DNA of 64,000 bases from the NCBI RefSeq assembly GCF_003688625.1, contig NZ_RCWY01000001.1, positions 62,001 through 126,000 on the forward strand, written 5' to 3'. Position numbers and translations under genes: made by a program. Source of the DNA: Sphingomonas sp. PP-CE-3A-406 (GTDB taxonomy: Bacteria; Pseudomonadota; Alphaproteobacteria; Sphingomonadales; Sphingomonadaceae). The notes under the pieces were generated by a model. That model searched no databases. It saw only the letters and a program-made list of their open reading frames with translations, and was not told where the DNA came from. Positions 18,087 through 26,940 of this stretch are shown one piece after another (within the stretch, counting starts at the first letter, position 1; every line of letters starts with the position of its first letter).

Positions 18087-20317
18087 TCCGCATCGCCGCC
18101 CGACGTCGCGGCCTTCAATGCCTCTCGGCGGCGCTACTGATCACAGTGTCCGCGCCGGGCTGGAGCCGGTCGCCGGATGCCGTTCCGTATCGCTGGACCA
18201 ACGTCACGGTCGGGGCGGGCGGCTATGCGCCGAATATCGTGTTCAGCGAGGTCGAGCGCGGGCTTGCCTATCTGCGGACGGATATGGGCGGTGCGTACCG
18301 GTGGGACGACGCGACGCAGCGCTGGTCGGCGTTGCAGGACGGCACCGCGACGTCGAGCTATATGGGGATCGAGAGCATCGCGCCCGATCCCCATAATGCC
18401 GACATCGTCTACATGGCGGCTGGCGTGGGCGCGCGCCAGCCCGCGGCGATCCTGCGGTCGACCGATCGCGGGCGTTCGTGGCGGACTACCCCCGTGCCGT
18501 TCGCGATGGGGGGCAACGAGGACGGCCGGGGCATGGGCGAACGGCTCGCGGTCGATCCCAACCAGACGCAGACGCTGTTCTTCGGATCGCGCCATGACGG
18601 CCTGTGGCGCAGCAGTGACGCGGGCGCGACCTGGGCGAAGGTGGCGGGTTTCCCGGTCGCGGGGCTTGGCAAACCGGCTTCGCGGACAACGCATGGCGGC
18701 GTCTCGTTCGTGGCGATCGACCCGACGAGCGGGCGTCCGGGCGAGCGTCCGGGCGGGGGTTCGCGCAGGCTCTGGGCAGGTGTAGCGGATTCCGGCGCGG
18801 CCAATCTCTACCGCTCCGACGACGCCGGACTGACGTGGCATGCGGTAGAGGGGCCGCGGCTGTTCGCCGGCAAGGGCGTGATCGATCGCCGCGGCGTGCT
18901 GTGGGTGGGCTATGCGAGTGGTCTGGGACCGAGCGGCATCGCGACGGGGGCGGTATGGCGCTACAGCCCCGACGGGAGCGGGCGCGACGTCACCCCCCCC
19001 GCCTGGCGCGCGACCGGTGCGGAAGGCGCGTTTCTCGGCGTCGCGGTATCGAGACGCCAGACCGGGACCGTCGCGGTCAGCTCGGTCGATCGCTATCGCC
19101 ACGGTGACTCGGTGTGGATCAGCCACGACGACGGCCGCAGCTGGGACGATCTCGGTCCGCGCAGCCGGCGCGACGTCTCGGCGACGCCGTTCCTGCTGCA
19201 CGAGGGCAAGGGCGCGGATTTCGGGCACTGGATCTCGGGGCTGGCGATCGATCCGTTCGATCCCGCGCGGATGGTCTATACGACCGGGGCGACCGTCTAT
19301 GCGGCGCGGAATGCGACCAATCCAGGCAGGATCAACTGGGCGCCCTGGGTTCGCGGCATTGAGCAGACCGCGATCATCACGCTCGTGTCGCCGACCGGTG
19401 GCGCACCGCTGATCTCGGGCTTCGGCGATCTGGCGGGCTTCGTCCACGACGATCTCGACCGATCGCCGCAGCCGACCTTCGTGAACCCGTACATGTCGAA
19501 CACGAACGCGCTCGACTATGCCGGGATGGCGCCGAACGTGATCGCGCGCAGCGGCAGCCTGTATCTCGACCGACCGCGCGATGGCTCGCTGGGGCGTTCG
19601 GAGGATGGCGGCCGGAGCTGGGCGATGGTGACCGTGCCGCCGATGGGCACGCCCGCCCGACGCGAGGACCTGAACGGCGATTGGCCGATCACGGTGTCGG
19701 CGGATGGTGCGACGATGGTGGTCGCGACGCCGATCCCGCAGGTGACGCGCGATCGCGGCCGCAGTTGGATACCGGTGCGCGGACTGCCGGGCAAGACGCG
19801 GGCGGTCGCCGACAAGCGCGATCCACGGATTTTCTACGCGGTCGATGTCGAGCGGGGCCGGGTGCTGCTGTCGCGCGATGCCGCCGCGAGTTTCGCGCCC
19901 GTCGCGGGCCACGGTCTGCCCGCGCAGCTTCGGGCGATTGGCCGGCAGGGCCGCGAAGCACAGAGCGCGCTGCTTGCGGTGCCGGGGCACGCTGGAGCGC
20001 TGTGGCTGCAGGCGGGCGACCGCCTGTTCCGCAGCATCGACTATGGCAGTAATTTTGCCCCTGTCAGCGAGACGCTTAGCGTTGAACTCTACGGCCTTGG
20101 CAAGGACGCGGTCTTCGCGGTCGGTACGCATGACGGCGTGCGTGGGGTCTGGCGCTCGGTCGATGACGGCCAGAGCTGGTCGCGGATCGACGATGACGAT
20201 CATCGCTGGGGTGGCCGTTACCGCGTCGTCTCCGGCGATCCGCGGCGCGAGGGCCGCGTCTATCTCGGCACGGACGGGCGCGGCCTGTTCTACGGCGACC
20301 CCAAGGAGGTTCAATGA
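18083..20317 (+). CDS. GH74 xyloglucanase
   Basis: A 744-residue secreted enzyme with a signal peptide (LSAALLITVSAPGWS) and the two-fold seven-bladed beta-propeller sequence pattern of GH74: repeated BNR-type motifs such as RSTDRGRSWR, RSSDAGATW, ISHDDGRSWDD and RSVDDGQSWSR. The N-terminal VTVGAGGYAPNIVFSEVERGLAYLRTDMGGAYRW holds the first presumed catalytic Asp (TDMGGAY), and NTNALDYAGMAPN holds the second. GH74 enzymes cut the beta-1,4-glucan backbone of xyloglucan. The ATG overlaps the halogenase stop and the stop overlaps the GH35 start (ATGA both sides). No separate carbohydrate-binding module is seen. Confidence 0.9.
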   Translation: MIRIAARRRGLQCLSAALLITVSAPGWSRSPDAVPYRWTNVTVGAGGYAPNIVFSEVERGLAYLRTDMGGAYRWDDATQRWSALQDGTATSSYMGIESIAPDPHNADIVYMAAGVGARQPAAILRSTDRGRSWRTTPVPFAMGGNEDGRGMGERLAVDPNQTQTLFFGSRHDGLWRSSDAGATWAKVAGFPVAGLGKPASRTTHGGVSFVAIDPTSGRPGERPGGGSRRLWAGVADSGAANLYRSDDAGLTWHAVEGPRLFAGKGVIDRRGVLWVGYASGLGPSGIATGAVWRYSPDGSGRDVTPPAWRATGAEGAFLGVAVSRRQTGTVAVSSVDRYRHGDSVWISHDDGRSWDDLGPRSRRDVSATPFLLHEGKGADFGHWISGLAIDPFDPARMVYTTGATVYAARNATNPGRINWAPWVRGIEQTAIITLVSPTGGAPLISGFGDLAGFVHDDLDRSPQPTFVNPYMSNTNALDYAGMAPNVIARSGSLYLDRPRDGSLGRSEDGGRSWAMVTVPPMGTPARREDLNGDWPITVSADGATMVVATPIPQVTRDRGRSWIPVRGLPGKTRAVADKRDPRIFYAVDVERGRVLLSRDAAASFAPVAGHGLPAQLRAIGRQGREAQSALLAVPGHAGALWLQAGDRLFRSIDYGSNFAPVSETLSVELYGLGKDAVFAVGTHDGVRGVWRSVDDGQSWSRIDDDDHRWGGRYRVVSGDPRREGRVYLGTDGRGLFYGDPKEVQ

Positions 20318-21939
20318 TCCGGCGACTTCTAGTTATCGCGGCGCTCGGCGCCGCGCATCCCGTCCTCGCGCAAGTCGCACCCGGGCGGGCCACGACGGTC
20401 CCACATATCGAGACGCGCAACGGCCGACATGCGCTGATCGTCGATGGTGCGCCGTTCACGATGCTGGGCGGGCAGGTCAACAATTCGAGCAACTATCCCG
20501 ACGCGCTCAAGACCGCGTGGCCGGTGCTCGACCGGATCGGCGCGAACACCGTCGAGGTACCGATCGCGTGGCAGCAGGTCGAGCCGCGCGAGGGACAGTT
20601 CGACCTGTCGTTCCTCCAGGCGCTGCTCGATCAGGCGCGGGGGCATGACATGCGGGTGGTGCTGCTGTGGTTCGGGACGTGGAAGAATACCGGTCTCGCG
20701 TACACGCCCGACTGGGTGAAGCTCGACAACCGGCGCTTCCCGCGGATGAAGACGCGCGACGGCAGCGATCACGGCGTGCTCAGCGCGCACGGCAAGGCGA
20801 CGCTCGACGCGGACCGGCGCGCGTTCGTCAAGGTGATGGAATATCTGCGCGACCATGATCGCCAGAACACCGTGATCCTGGTCCAGCCCGAAAACGAAAC
20901 GGGCAGCTATCGCAATCCGCGCGACTATTCGGCGACCGGCAACGCGTTGTTCGCGCAGACCATTCCCGCCGCGCTCGCCCGCGCGACCGGCAAGCGCGGT
21001 ACCTGGGCGCAGGCGTTCGGCGCGCAAGCCGATCGCGCGTTCAACAGCTGGTACGTCGCCGCCTATGTCGACGCGATCGCGGCGGCGGGCAAGGCGGTCA
21101 AGCCGCTGCCGATGTACGTCAACGCCAGCCTGTCGGGACCCTCGAACGTGCCCGATCCCGACGGCGTCGCGAGCGGGGGGCCGCAGCAGGACGTGCTCGA
21201 CATCTGGAAGGCGGCGTCCCCGCATATCGATTTCCAAGCGCCCGACATCTACGATCGCGATGCGGGCAACGTCGTCCAGTATCTCGACAAATACGCGCGC
21301 GCCGACAATGCGCTGATGGTGCCGGAGATCGGCAACGCACGCGAATTCCACCGCTTCATCTATCCGGCGCTGGGGCGCGGCGCGATCGGCTACTCGCCGT
21401 TCGGCCTCGATGACACCGGCTATTTCAACTACCCGCTCGGCGCGCGCGATCTTGACGAGAAGACGCTCGAACCGCTCGCGCTCGCCTATCGGATGTTCGG
21501 GTCGATCATGCGCGACTGGGCGCGGATCGCGTTCGAACGGCCGACCTGGGGCGCTGCCAAGCCCGATGACGGCACGATGGTCTCGACCCGGATGGGCGGC
21601 TGGAAGGTCAGCGCGAGCTGGGGCGAGTGGCAGTTCGGGATGAAGGACTGGACCTGGCTCAAGTCCGACCCCGCGCCCTGGGCGAACGAACCGATCGGCG
21701 GCGTCGCGGTCGCGCAACTCTCCGCCGACGAGTTCCTGCTGGTCGGCGATCATGTCCGCGTGAACATCGACGGTGCCGACGGCAAGCCCGGCGGCATGGT
21801 GGTGCGCGTCGAGGAAGGCGGCTTCGAGAACGGGCGCTGGGTGATGGCGCGGGTGTGGAACGGCGACCAGACCGACTATGGTCTCAATCTGCTCGACAGG
21901 CCGCAAGTGCTCAAGGTGACGATGGGCCATTACCGCTGA
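20314..21939 (+). CDS. GH35 beta-galactosidase with DUF5597-type C-terminus
   Basis: A 541-residue exported enzyme (signal peptide ending HPVLAQ). The TIM barrel has the acid/base Glu195 in QPENETG and the nucleophile Glu338 in MVPEIGNA. The size and C-terminal part resemble the DUF5597-bearing GH35 group, which includes Cellvibrio japonicus Bgl35A, a xyloglucan-specific beta-galactosidase; removal of galactose from xyloglucan side chains is therefore the likely role. The start overlaps the GH74 stop. A 104-base gap with an operator-like site follows. Confidence 0.88.
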   Translation: MIRRLLVIAALGAAHPVLAQVAPGRATTVPHIETRNGRHALIVDGAPFTMLGGQVNNSSNYPDALKTAWPVLDRIGANTVEVPIAWQQVEPREGQFDLSFLQALLDQARGHDMRVVLLWFGTWKNTGLAYTPDWVKLDNRRFPRMKTRDGSDHGVLSAHGKATLDADRRAFVKVMEYLRDHDRQNTVILVQPENETGSYRNPRDYSATGNALFAQTIPAALARATGKRGTWAQAFGAQADRAFNSWYVAAYVDAIAAAGKAVKPLPMYVNASLSGPSNVPDPDGVASGGPQQDVLDIWKAASPHIDFQAPDIYDRDAGNVVQYLDKYARADNALMVPEIGNAREFHRFIYPALGRGAIGYSPFGLDDTGYFNYPLGARDLDEKTLEPLALAYRMFGSIMRDWARIAFERPTWGAAKPDDGTMVSTRMGGWKVSASWGEWQFGMKDWTWLKSDPAPWANEPIGGVAVAQLSADEFLLVGDHVRVNIDGADGKPGGMVVRVEEGGFENGRWVMARVWNGDQTDYGLNLLDRPQVLKVTMGHYR

Positions 21940-21993
21940 GCGACCGCACACAACCGCCGGCAAGCGGCCTTTGCATGACGAGAATTTCATTTA

Positions 21994-22007
21994 GGGTAGC
22001 GATACCA
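21994..22007. promoter_or_regulatory. LacI-type operator-like site before the GH31 gene
   Basis: GGGTAGCGATACCA agrees with TGGTAGCGCTACCA at 12 of 14 bases and lies 37 bases before the GH31 ATG, in the first non-overlapping gap after four coupled genes. It suggests a second, internally regulated transcript starting here. It is one of three such sites in the locus. Confidence 0.55.
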
Positions 22008-22043
22008 GTCGGCGGGTCTACCGCCGAAGGAGAGGACGAGCAT

Positions 22044-24428
22044 ATGCGACCGATATCTTCCGTGCCAACGAGTACGTTTCGTTCACGCCGCGTCGGCGGC
22101 CTGCTCTCGTTGGGGGCGCTGCTGGTCTCGACCGCGGCCTGGGCCGATCCGATCGCGACGGTCGAGCGCAACGGCAGTTTCGTCGCGGTCGAGGCGTATG
22201 CGCCGAACATCGTCCGCGTGACGATCTCGACCGATCGCGGTGAGGCCACCGCAGCACCGGGGCCGGGACCGAACGCCAAGCCCGACGCGGCAGGCTGGGC
22301 ACGGCGTAGCGACGCCGGCGCCGATGTCTTCACCTCGTCCGCGCTGGCGCTGACCGTCGAGGCGCAGCCCTGGCCCAAGGCGCCGAGCCAGATGGAACGC
22401 TATTTCGCGCCGTCGCTGCCGCCTGTCGCGGTAACCGTCCGGGGCGCCGATGGCACATTGCTGACCCGCATGACGGGCTGGGAGATGGCGCCGCACACGG
22501 TCAACGACGAGAAGACGTTCCGCGTCGGTGCGCAGTTCGCGGCGCCCACCGACGAGCATTATTACGGGCTCGGCCAGAACCAGGAGGGCGTGCTCGACCT
22601 GCGCGGCCGGACGATCGATTGCCGGCACAATTACGATGCGCCCGCGGGCGAGACGGTCTGCGTGCCGTTCATGGTGACCAACAAGGGCTACGGTATCGTC
22701 TGGGACAATCCGTCGCAGACCACCGTGTCGCCCGGCCTCCACGGCTCGACGCACTGGCAGTCGAACGTCGGCGAGCGCGTGTCGTTCTTCGTGATCTCGG
22801 GCAAGACCACCGACGAGCTCTACGCCGGCTATGCGCGGCTCACCGGCGCCACGCCGCTGCCGCCCAAGGCGGCATTCGGGCTGTTGCAGAGCAAGGCGCG
22901 CTACGAAACGCAGGCCGAGCTGTTGGGGGTCGCCGAGGGCTATCGCCGCCGTGGCCTGCCGCTCGACGCGATGGTGCTCGACTGGTTCCACTGGACCCGG
23001 ATGGGCCAGATGGACATCGATCACACCTATTTCCCCGACCCCAAGGGCATGAACGCCAAGCTGAAGGCGATGGGGATGCACTCGATCATCAGCGTGTGGC
23101 CGCGCTACGAGCCCGAATCGCGCTATTTCGACATGCTGTCGAACAAGGGCTGGCTGCTCCACGAGAAGGACGGCAGCGTCGTCAACGGCCTGCCGATCCG
23201 CTCGGACCGGACCGGCGGGCTGATCGACACGACCAACCCCGACGCGCGTGCCTGGTATTGGGACCGGATCCGCGACAACATCATCTCGCAGGGGTTCGAC
23301 TGGATCTGGCTCGACGAGACCGAGCCCGACCTCGTCCCCGACGGCCATTATTTCTCGATCGGGTCGGGCGATCGCTATCACAACGTCTTCCCGCTGCTGC
23401 ACACCACCAGCGTCGCGGAAGGATCGGCGCGCGATCGCCCGACGATGCGCAACCTGATCCTCGCGCGCGCCGCCTATCTGGGCGCGCAGCGCAACGGCGC
23501 GTTGTTCTGGTCGTCGGATATCCAGGCGACCTGGGAGGCGCTCAAGCGGCAGGTGCCGACCGGCCTCGATTTCACCGCGACCGGCATCCCCTATTGGGGC
23601 AGCGATATCGGCGGTTGGCAATGGCCGAACGGGCCCAAGGCCGAACGCCCCGTGCTGGTCGATCCGGCCGGCGCGACCGCGATGGCGCCGGGCTATACCG
23701 ACTATCCCGAGCTGTTCGTGCGCTGGTTCGGGTACAGCGTGTTCACCCCGACGCTGCGCATCCACGGCCAGCGTCCCGGCACCGCGCTGTGGGAATACGG
23801 CACCGCGGCCGAACCGCTGCTCGCCGATTTTCTGCGGCTTCGCTATACGCTGATGCCGTATATCTATGCGCTCGGCCGCAAGACCTACGAGAGCAACGCG
23901 CCGATGATGCGTGCGCTGTTCATGGATTTCCCGAACGATCCCAAGGTCGCGAATATGGGCGACGAATACATGTTCGGGTCGGCCTTCCTGGTGGCGCCGG
24001 TCACCGATCAGGGCGTGACGCACCGCTCGGTCTATCTGCCCGCGGGCGCGGACTGGTATGATTACTGGACCAACGCGCGGCACAGTGGCGGGCAGACGAT
24101 CGACGTCGCCGCGCCGATCTCGCGGGTTCCGCTGTTCGTGCGGGCGGGCTCGATCATCCCGATGGGCGTCCAGGTGCCGAGCACCGCCACCGCGCAGAAG
24201 CTGTCCGAGATCCGCGTGTATCCGGGCGCGGACGGCAATTTTACGCTGTACGACGATGACGGCGTGACCAACGCCTATCGGGACGGCAAGGGCGCCGGCA
24301 AGACGGGTGGAAAAGGTGTGAAATCCGCGCTGCACTGGGACGACCGCGCCGGGCGGCTGACCCCATCGGGTCCGCTGCCGACCGGGCAGGCTGTGGCCGG
24401 GCTGGTCAAGATCGTCGGCCGACCATGA
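22044..24428 (+). CDS. GH31 alpha-xylosidase
   Basis: A 794-residue exported GH31 enzyme: signal peptide (LLSLGALLVSTAAWA), N-terminal beta-sandwich, TIM barrel and C-terminal DUF5110-like domains. The nucleophile is Asp424 in WIWLDETEPD and the acid/base Asp492 in FWSSDIQATW. The barrel motifs and the cluster match bacterial alpha-xylosidases that release xylose from the non-reducing end of xyloglucan oligosaccharides. ATG 22044 has GGAGAGGA upstream; an earlier in-frame ATG at 21975 lacks such a site and would place the operator-like sequence inside the gene. The stop overlaps the start of the SGNH gene. Confidence 0.9.
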   Translation: MRPISSVPTSTFRSRRVGGLLSLGALLVSTAAWADPIATVERNGSFVAVEAYAPNIVRVTISTDRGEATAAPGPGPNAKPDAAGWARRSDAGADVFTSSALALTVEAQPWPKAPSQMERYFAPSLPPVAVTVRGADGTLLTRMTGWEMAPHTVNDEKTFRVGAQFAAPTDEHYYGLGQNQEGVLDLRGRTIDCRHNYDAPAGETVCVPFMVTNKGYGIVWDNPSQTTVSPGLHGSTHWQSNVGERVSFFVISGKTTDELYAGYARLTGATPLPPKAAFGLLQSKARYETQAELLGVAEGYRRRGLPLDAMVLDWFHWTRMGQMDIDHTYFPDPKGMNAKLKAMGMHSIISVWPRYEPESRYFDMLSNKGWLLHEKDGSVVNGLPIRSDRTGGLIDTTNPDARAWYWDRIRDNIISQGFDWIWLDETEPDLVPDGHYFSIGSGDRYHNVFPLLHTTSVAEGSARDRPTMRNLILARAAYLGAQRNGALFWSSDIQATWEALKRQVPTGLDFTATGIPYWGSDIGGWQWPNGPKAERPVLVDPAGATAMAPGYTDYPELFVRWFGYSVFTPTLRIHGQRPGTALWEYGTAAEPLLADFLRLRYTLMPYIYALGRKTYESNAPMMRALFMDFPNDPKVANMGDEYMFGSAFLVAPVTDQGVTHRSVYLPAGADWYDYWTNARHSGGQTIDVAAPISRVPLFVRAGSIIPMGVQVPSTATAQKLSEIRVYPGADGNFTLYDDDGVTNAYRDGKGAGKTGGKGVKSALHWDDRAGRLTPSGPLPTGQAVAGLVKIVGRP

Positions 24429-25237
24429 TCGGCGCGCGCGGTCTTCGCACGCTCGCGCTGTCGCTTGCGGCGGTGTCGAGCCCCGCGTTCGCGCAGGTCG
24501 ACCTGCCCGGCGATCCGTACGCCCGCGACCCGGTCGGGATCGTCGCCGATCCGTGTCCGTCGCATCCCAAGCCTAGCGATGGTGCCGGGTGGCAGGCGTG
24601 GAAGCTCCACATGCTGACGCGCGATTTCGGGCAGCTGTGTCGGTACCAGGCGCAGAACCGCGAGGTCCTGGCGTCGGGCAAACCGGTGCGCGTGGTGTTC
24701 ATGGGGGACTCGATCACCGACAATTGGATCGGCGCGGATTGCGACCTGTTCACCGACGGGCTCGTCGATCGCGGGATCGGCGGGCAGACCACCGCGCAGA
24801 TGCTGGTCCGCTTCCGACAGGACGTGATCGCGCTCAAGCCGCGTGCGGTCCACATCATGGCCGCGACCAACGACATCGCCGGCAACACCGGCGCGGCGAC
24901 GATGGCGACCGTGCAGGGCAATATCGAAACCATGGCCGAACTCGCGCGCGCGCACGGGATCAAGGTGATCCTCGCGTCGGTGCCCCCCGCGGCGGCGTTT
25001 CCGTGGAGCCCCGACAAACGTCCGGTGCCGCAGGTCCGCGCGCTGAACGCGTGGCTGCACGCCTATGCGCGCCGCAACGGCTTCGTCTTCGTCGACTATT
25101 ATGCCGCGCTGGCGACCAAGGACGGCGCGATGAAGCCGGGGCTCGCGAGCGACGGCGTCCATCCGACGCCTGCGGGCTATGCGGTGATGCGTCCGCTGGC
25201 GCTCGCCGCGGTCCGTACCTCGATCGGCGAGCGATGA
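24425..25237 (+). CDS. SGNH/GDSL-type esterase, probable xyloglucan acetylesterase
   Basis: A 270-residue exported hydrolase (signal peptide ending SSPAFAQ). The four SGNH blocks are visible: FMGDSITDNW (nucleophile Ser), GIGGQTTAQML (Gly), AATNDIAGN (Asn) and SDGVHPTPAGY (Asp and His). These enzymes remove small acyl groups from sugars; within this locus deacetylation of galactosyl residues of xyloglucan is the best guess. Coupled to GH31 upstream and GH29 downstream by 4-base overlaps. Confidence 0.85.
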   Translation: MIGARGLRTLALSLAAVSSPAFAQVDLPGDPYARDPVGIVADPCPSHPKPSDGAGWQAWKLHMLTRDFGQLCRYQAQNREVLASGKPVRVVFMGDSITDNWIGADCDLFTDGLVDRGIGGQTTAQMLVRFRQDVIALKPRAVHIMAATNDIAGNTGAATMATVQGNIETMAELARAHGIKVILASVPPAAAFPWSPDKRPVPQVRALNAWLHAYARRNGFVFVDYYAALATKDGAMKPGLASDGVHPTPAGYAVMRPLALAAVRTSIGER

Positions 25238-26877
25238 GCATGGCGCTCGACCGACGCGGCGTGCTGGCGGGGCTCGCCGCGATCGGTCCAGCGACGCACG
25301 CGCTGGCGCAAAGCCCGATGGGCCTCGCGCGCGGGCCGGTGAAGCCGAGCTGGGAGTCGTTGGTCGATCACTATCGCTACCCCGACTGGTTTCGCGACGC
25401 GAAGCTCGGGCTGTGGTCGCATTGGGGGCCGCAGTCGGTGCCCGAGCAGGGCGACTGGTACGGCCGGTTCCTCTACATGCAGGGCCATCCGGCCTACGAG
25501 CATCACCTCAAGACCTATGGTCATCCGACGAAGACGGGCATGCTGGACATCCTCGACCGCTGGACCGCGGCGCGCTGGGATCCGGACGCGCTGATCGACC
25601 GGTACAAGCGCGCCGGCGCGAAGTATTTCGTGTCGCTCGCCTGCCATCACGATAATCTCGATTGCTACGACAGCCGGTATCACGCCTGGAACGTGCTGCG
25701 GGTCGGGCCGAAGCGCGACATCGTCGGCAGCTGGGCGGGCGCGGCCCGGCGCGCCGGACTGAAGTTCGGCGTCTCCAACCATGCCGCGCACAGCTGGCAC
25801 TGGTATCAGACCGCGTATGGCTTCGACCCCGTTGGTCCTCTGAAGGGGCAGCGCTACGATGCGTTCACGCGCCGCGCGAGCGACGGGAGCGGGACATGGT
25901 GGGACGGGCTCGATCCACAGCAGCTGTACACCGGCGCGCATGCTGTGCTCCCCGCCGGGATCGACACGATCGCAGCGATGAACGCGTGGCACGATGCGCA
26001 TGACGGGCAATGGGTCGAGACCGGGCCGCCGGGGCATCCGGGCTACGCTGCGAAGTGGCTGTTGCGTCAGGCAGATCTTGTCGAGAAATACCGGCCGGAC
26101 TTCTGTTATTTCGACGATTACGGCCTGCCGTTCGGTCCGATCGGGCTGCAGGCGGCGGCGGATTATTACAACCGCTCGATCGCCTGGCACGGCAAGATCG
26201 ACGTGGTCCTGACGGGCAAGATGCTCAAGCCGAACGAGCGGTTCGGTATCGTCCAGGACGTCGAACGCGGCTTCACCGATCATTTGTGGGACGAGCCGTG
26301 GCAGACCGATACCTGCATCGGCGACTGGTTCTACAACGTCGCGCGGCTCAACGACAAAAGCTACAAGACCGCCGAACAGGTCATCCAGCGGCTCGCCGAC
26401 GTGGTGTCGAAGAACGGCAATCTGCTGCTCTCGATTCCGCAACCTGGCGACGGCTCGATCGACGGCGAGGAGGAGCGTATCCTCGACGGCATGGCGGCGT
26501 GGATGGCGATCAACGACGCGGCGATCTTCGGCTCGCGGCCGTGGCGGAGTTATGGCGAAGGACCGGCCAAGGTTCAGGAAGGGATGCAGAACGAGGGCAG
26601 TGAGGGCCAGTTCACGTCGCGCGACATCCGCTTCACGACGAACAAGGGCGTGCTCTACGCGCTCGTCCTCGGCAAACCCGAAGGCTCCGTGTCGATCGGC
26701 GCACTCGGCAGCGGTCGGTTGAAGGGCGCGGCGATCGAGCGCGTGACGTTGCTCGGCGCCGGTACGTGCGCGCACCGCCAGGATCGCGCCGGGCTTCATG
26801 TCGACCTGGCGCGCGGTCGCAGCCCGTTCGTGCCGGTCCTGCGGATCGACGGTCACGGGCTTACCGGACTGGCTTAG
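25234..26877 (+). CDS. GH29 alpha-L-fucosidase
   Basis: A 547-residue enzyme of family GH29. The N-terminus has a twin-arginine-like start (DRRGVLAGLAA, ending ALAQ), so export is expected. Characteristic segments are WFRDAKLGLWSHWGPQSVPEQGDWYGR, AKYFVSLACHHDNLDCYDS, and YFDDYGLPFG with the presumed nucleophile Asp294. Its likely job is removing terminal fucose from xyloglucan side chains; many described xyloglucan loci use GH95 for this step. The ATG overlaps the esterase stop. A 63-base gap with an operator-like site separates it from GH39. Confidence 0.88.
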   Translation: MSMALDRRGVLAGLAAIGPATHALAQSPMGLARGPVKPSWESLVDHYRYPDWFRDAKLGLWSHWGPQSVPEQGDWYGRFLYMQGHPAYEHHLKTYGHPTKTGMLDILDRWTAARWDPDALIDRYKRAGAKYFVSLACHHDNLDCYDSRYHAWNVLRVGPKRDIVGSWAGAARRAGLKFGVSNHAAHSWHWYQTAYGFDPVGPLKGQRYDAFTRRASDGSGTWWDGLDPQQLYTGAHAVLPAGIDTIAAMNAWHDAHDGQWVETGPPGHPGYAAKWLLRQADLVEKYRPDFCYFDDYGLPFGPIGLQAAADYYNRSIAWHGKIDVVLTGKMLKPNERFGIVQDVERGFTDHLWDEPWQTDTCIGDWFYNVARLNDKSYKTAEQVIQRLADVVSKNGNLLLSIPQPGDGSIDGEEERILDGMAAWMAINDAAIFGSRPWRSYGEGPAKVQEGMQNEGSEGQFTSRDIRFTTNKGVLYALVLGKPEGSVSIGALGSGRLKGAAIERVTLLGAGTCAHRQDRAGLHVDLARGRSPFVPVLRIDGHGLTGLA

Positions 26878-26886
26878 TTGAGCAAC

Positions 26887-26900
26887 TGATTGCGCTACCA
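26887..26900. promoter_or_regulatory. LacI-type operator-like site before the GH39 gene
   Basis: TGATTGCGCTACCA matches TGGTAGCGCTACCA at 12 of 14 bases, including the whole GCGCTACCA half, and lies 40 bases before the GH39 ATG. Together with the sites at 11761 and 21994 it marks every substantial gap between genes of the locus except the hairpin gap after the TBDR. Confidence 0.5.
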
Positions 26901-26940
26901 CTACGGTACCTAGAAGACAGAAGACGGCGGGGAGTTGGAT

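Noticed and set aside
18733..18755. Adjacent 11-base direct repeats of GCGTCCGGGCG in the GH74 gene
   Set aside because: In frame, only two copies, within a loop-like Arg-Pro-Gly segment; not evidence of a functional repeat.
21975..24428. Longer GH31 form starting at ATG 21975
   Set aside because: No ribosome site and it would put the operator-like sequence within the coding region, ahead of an otherwise normal signal peptide.
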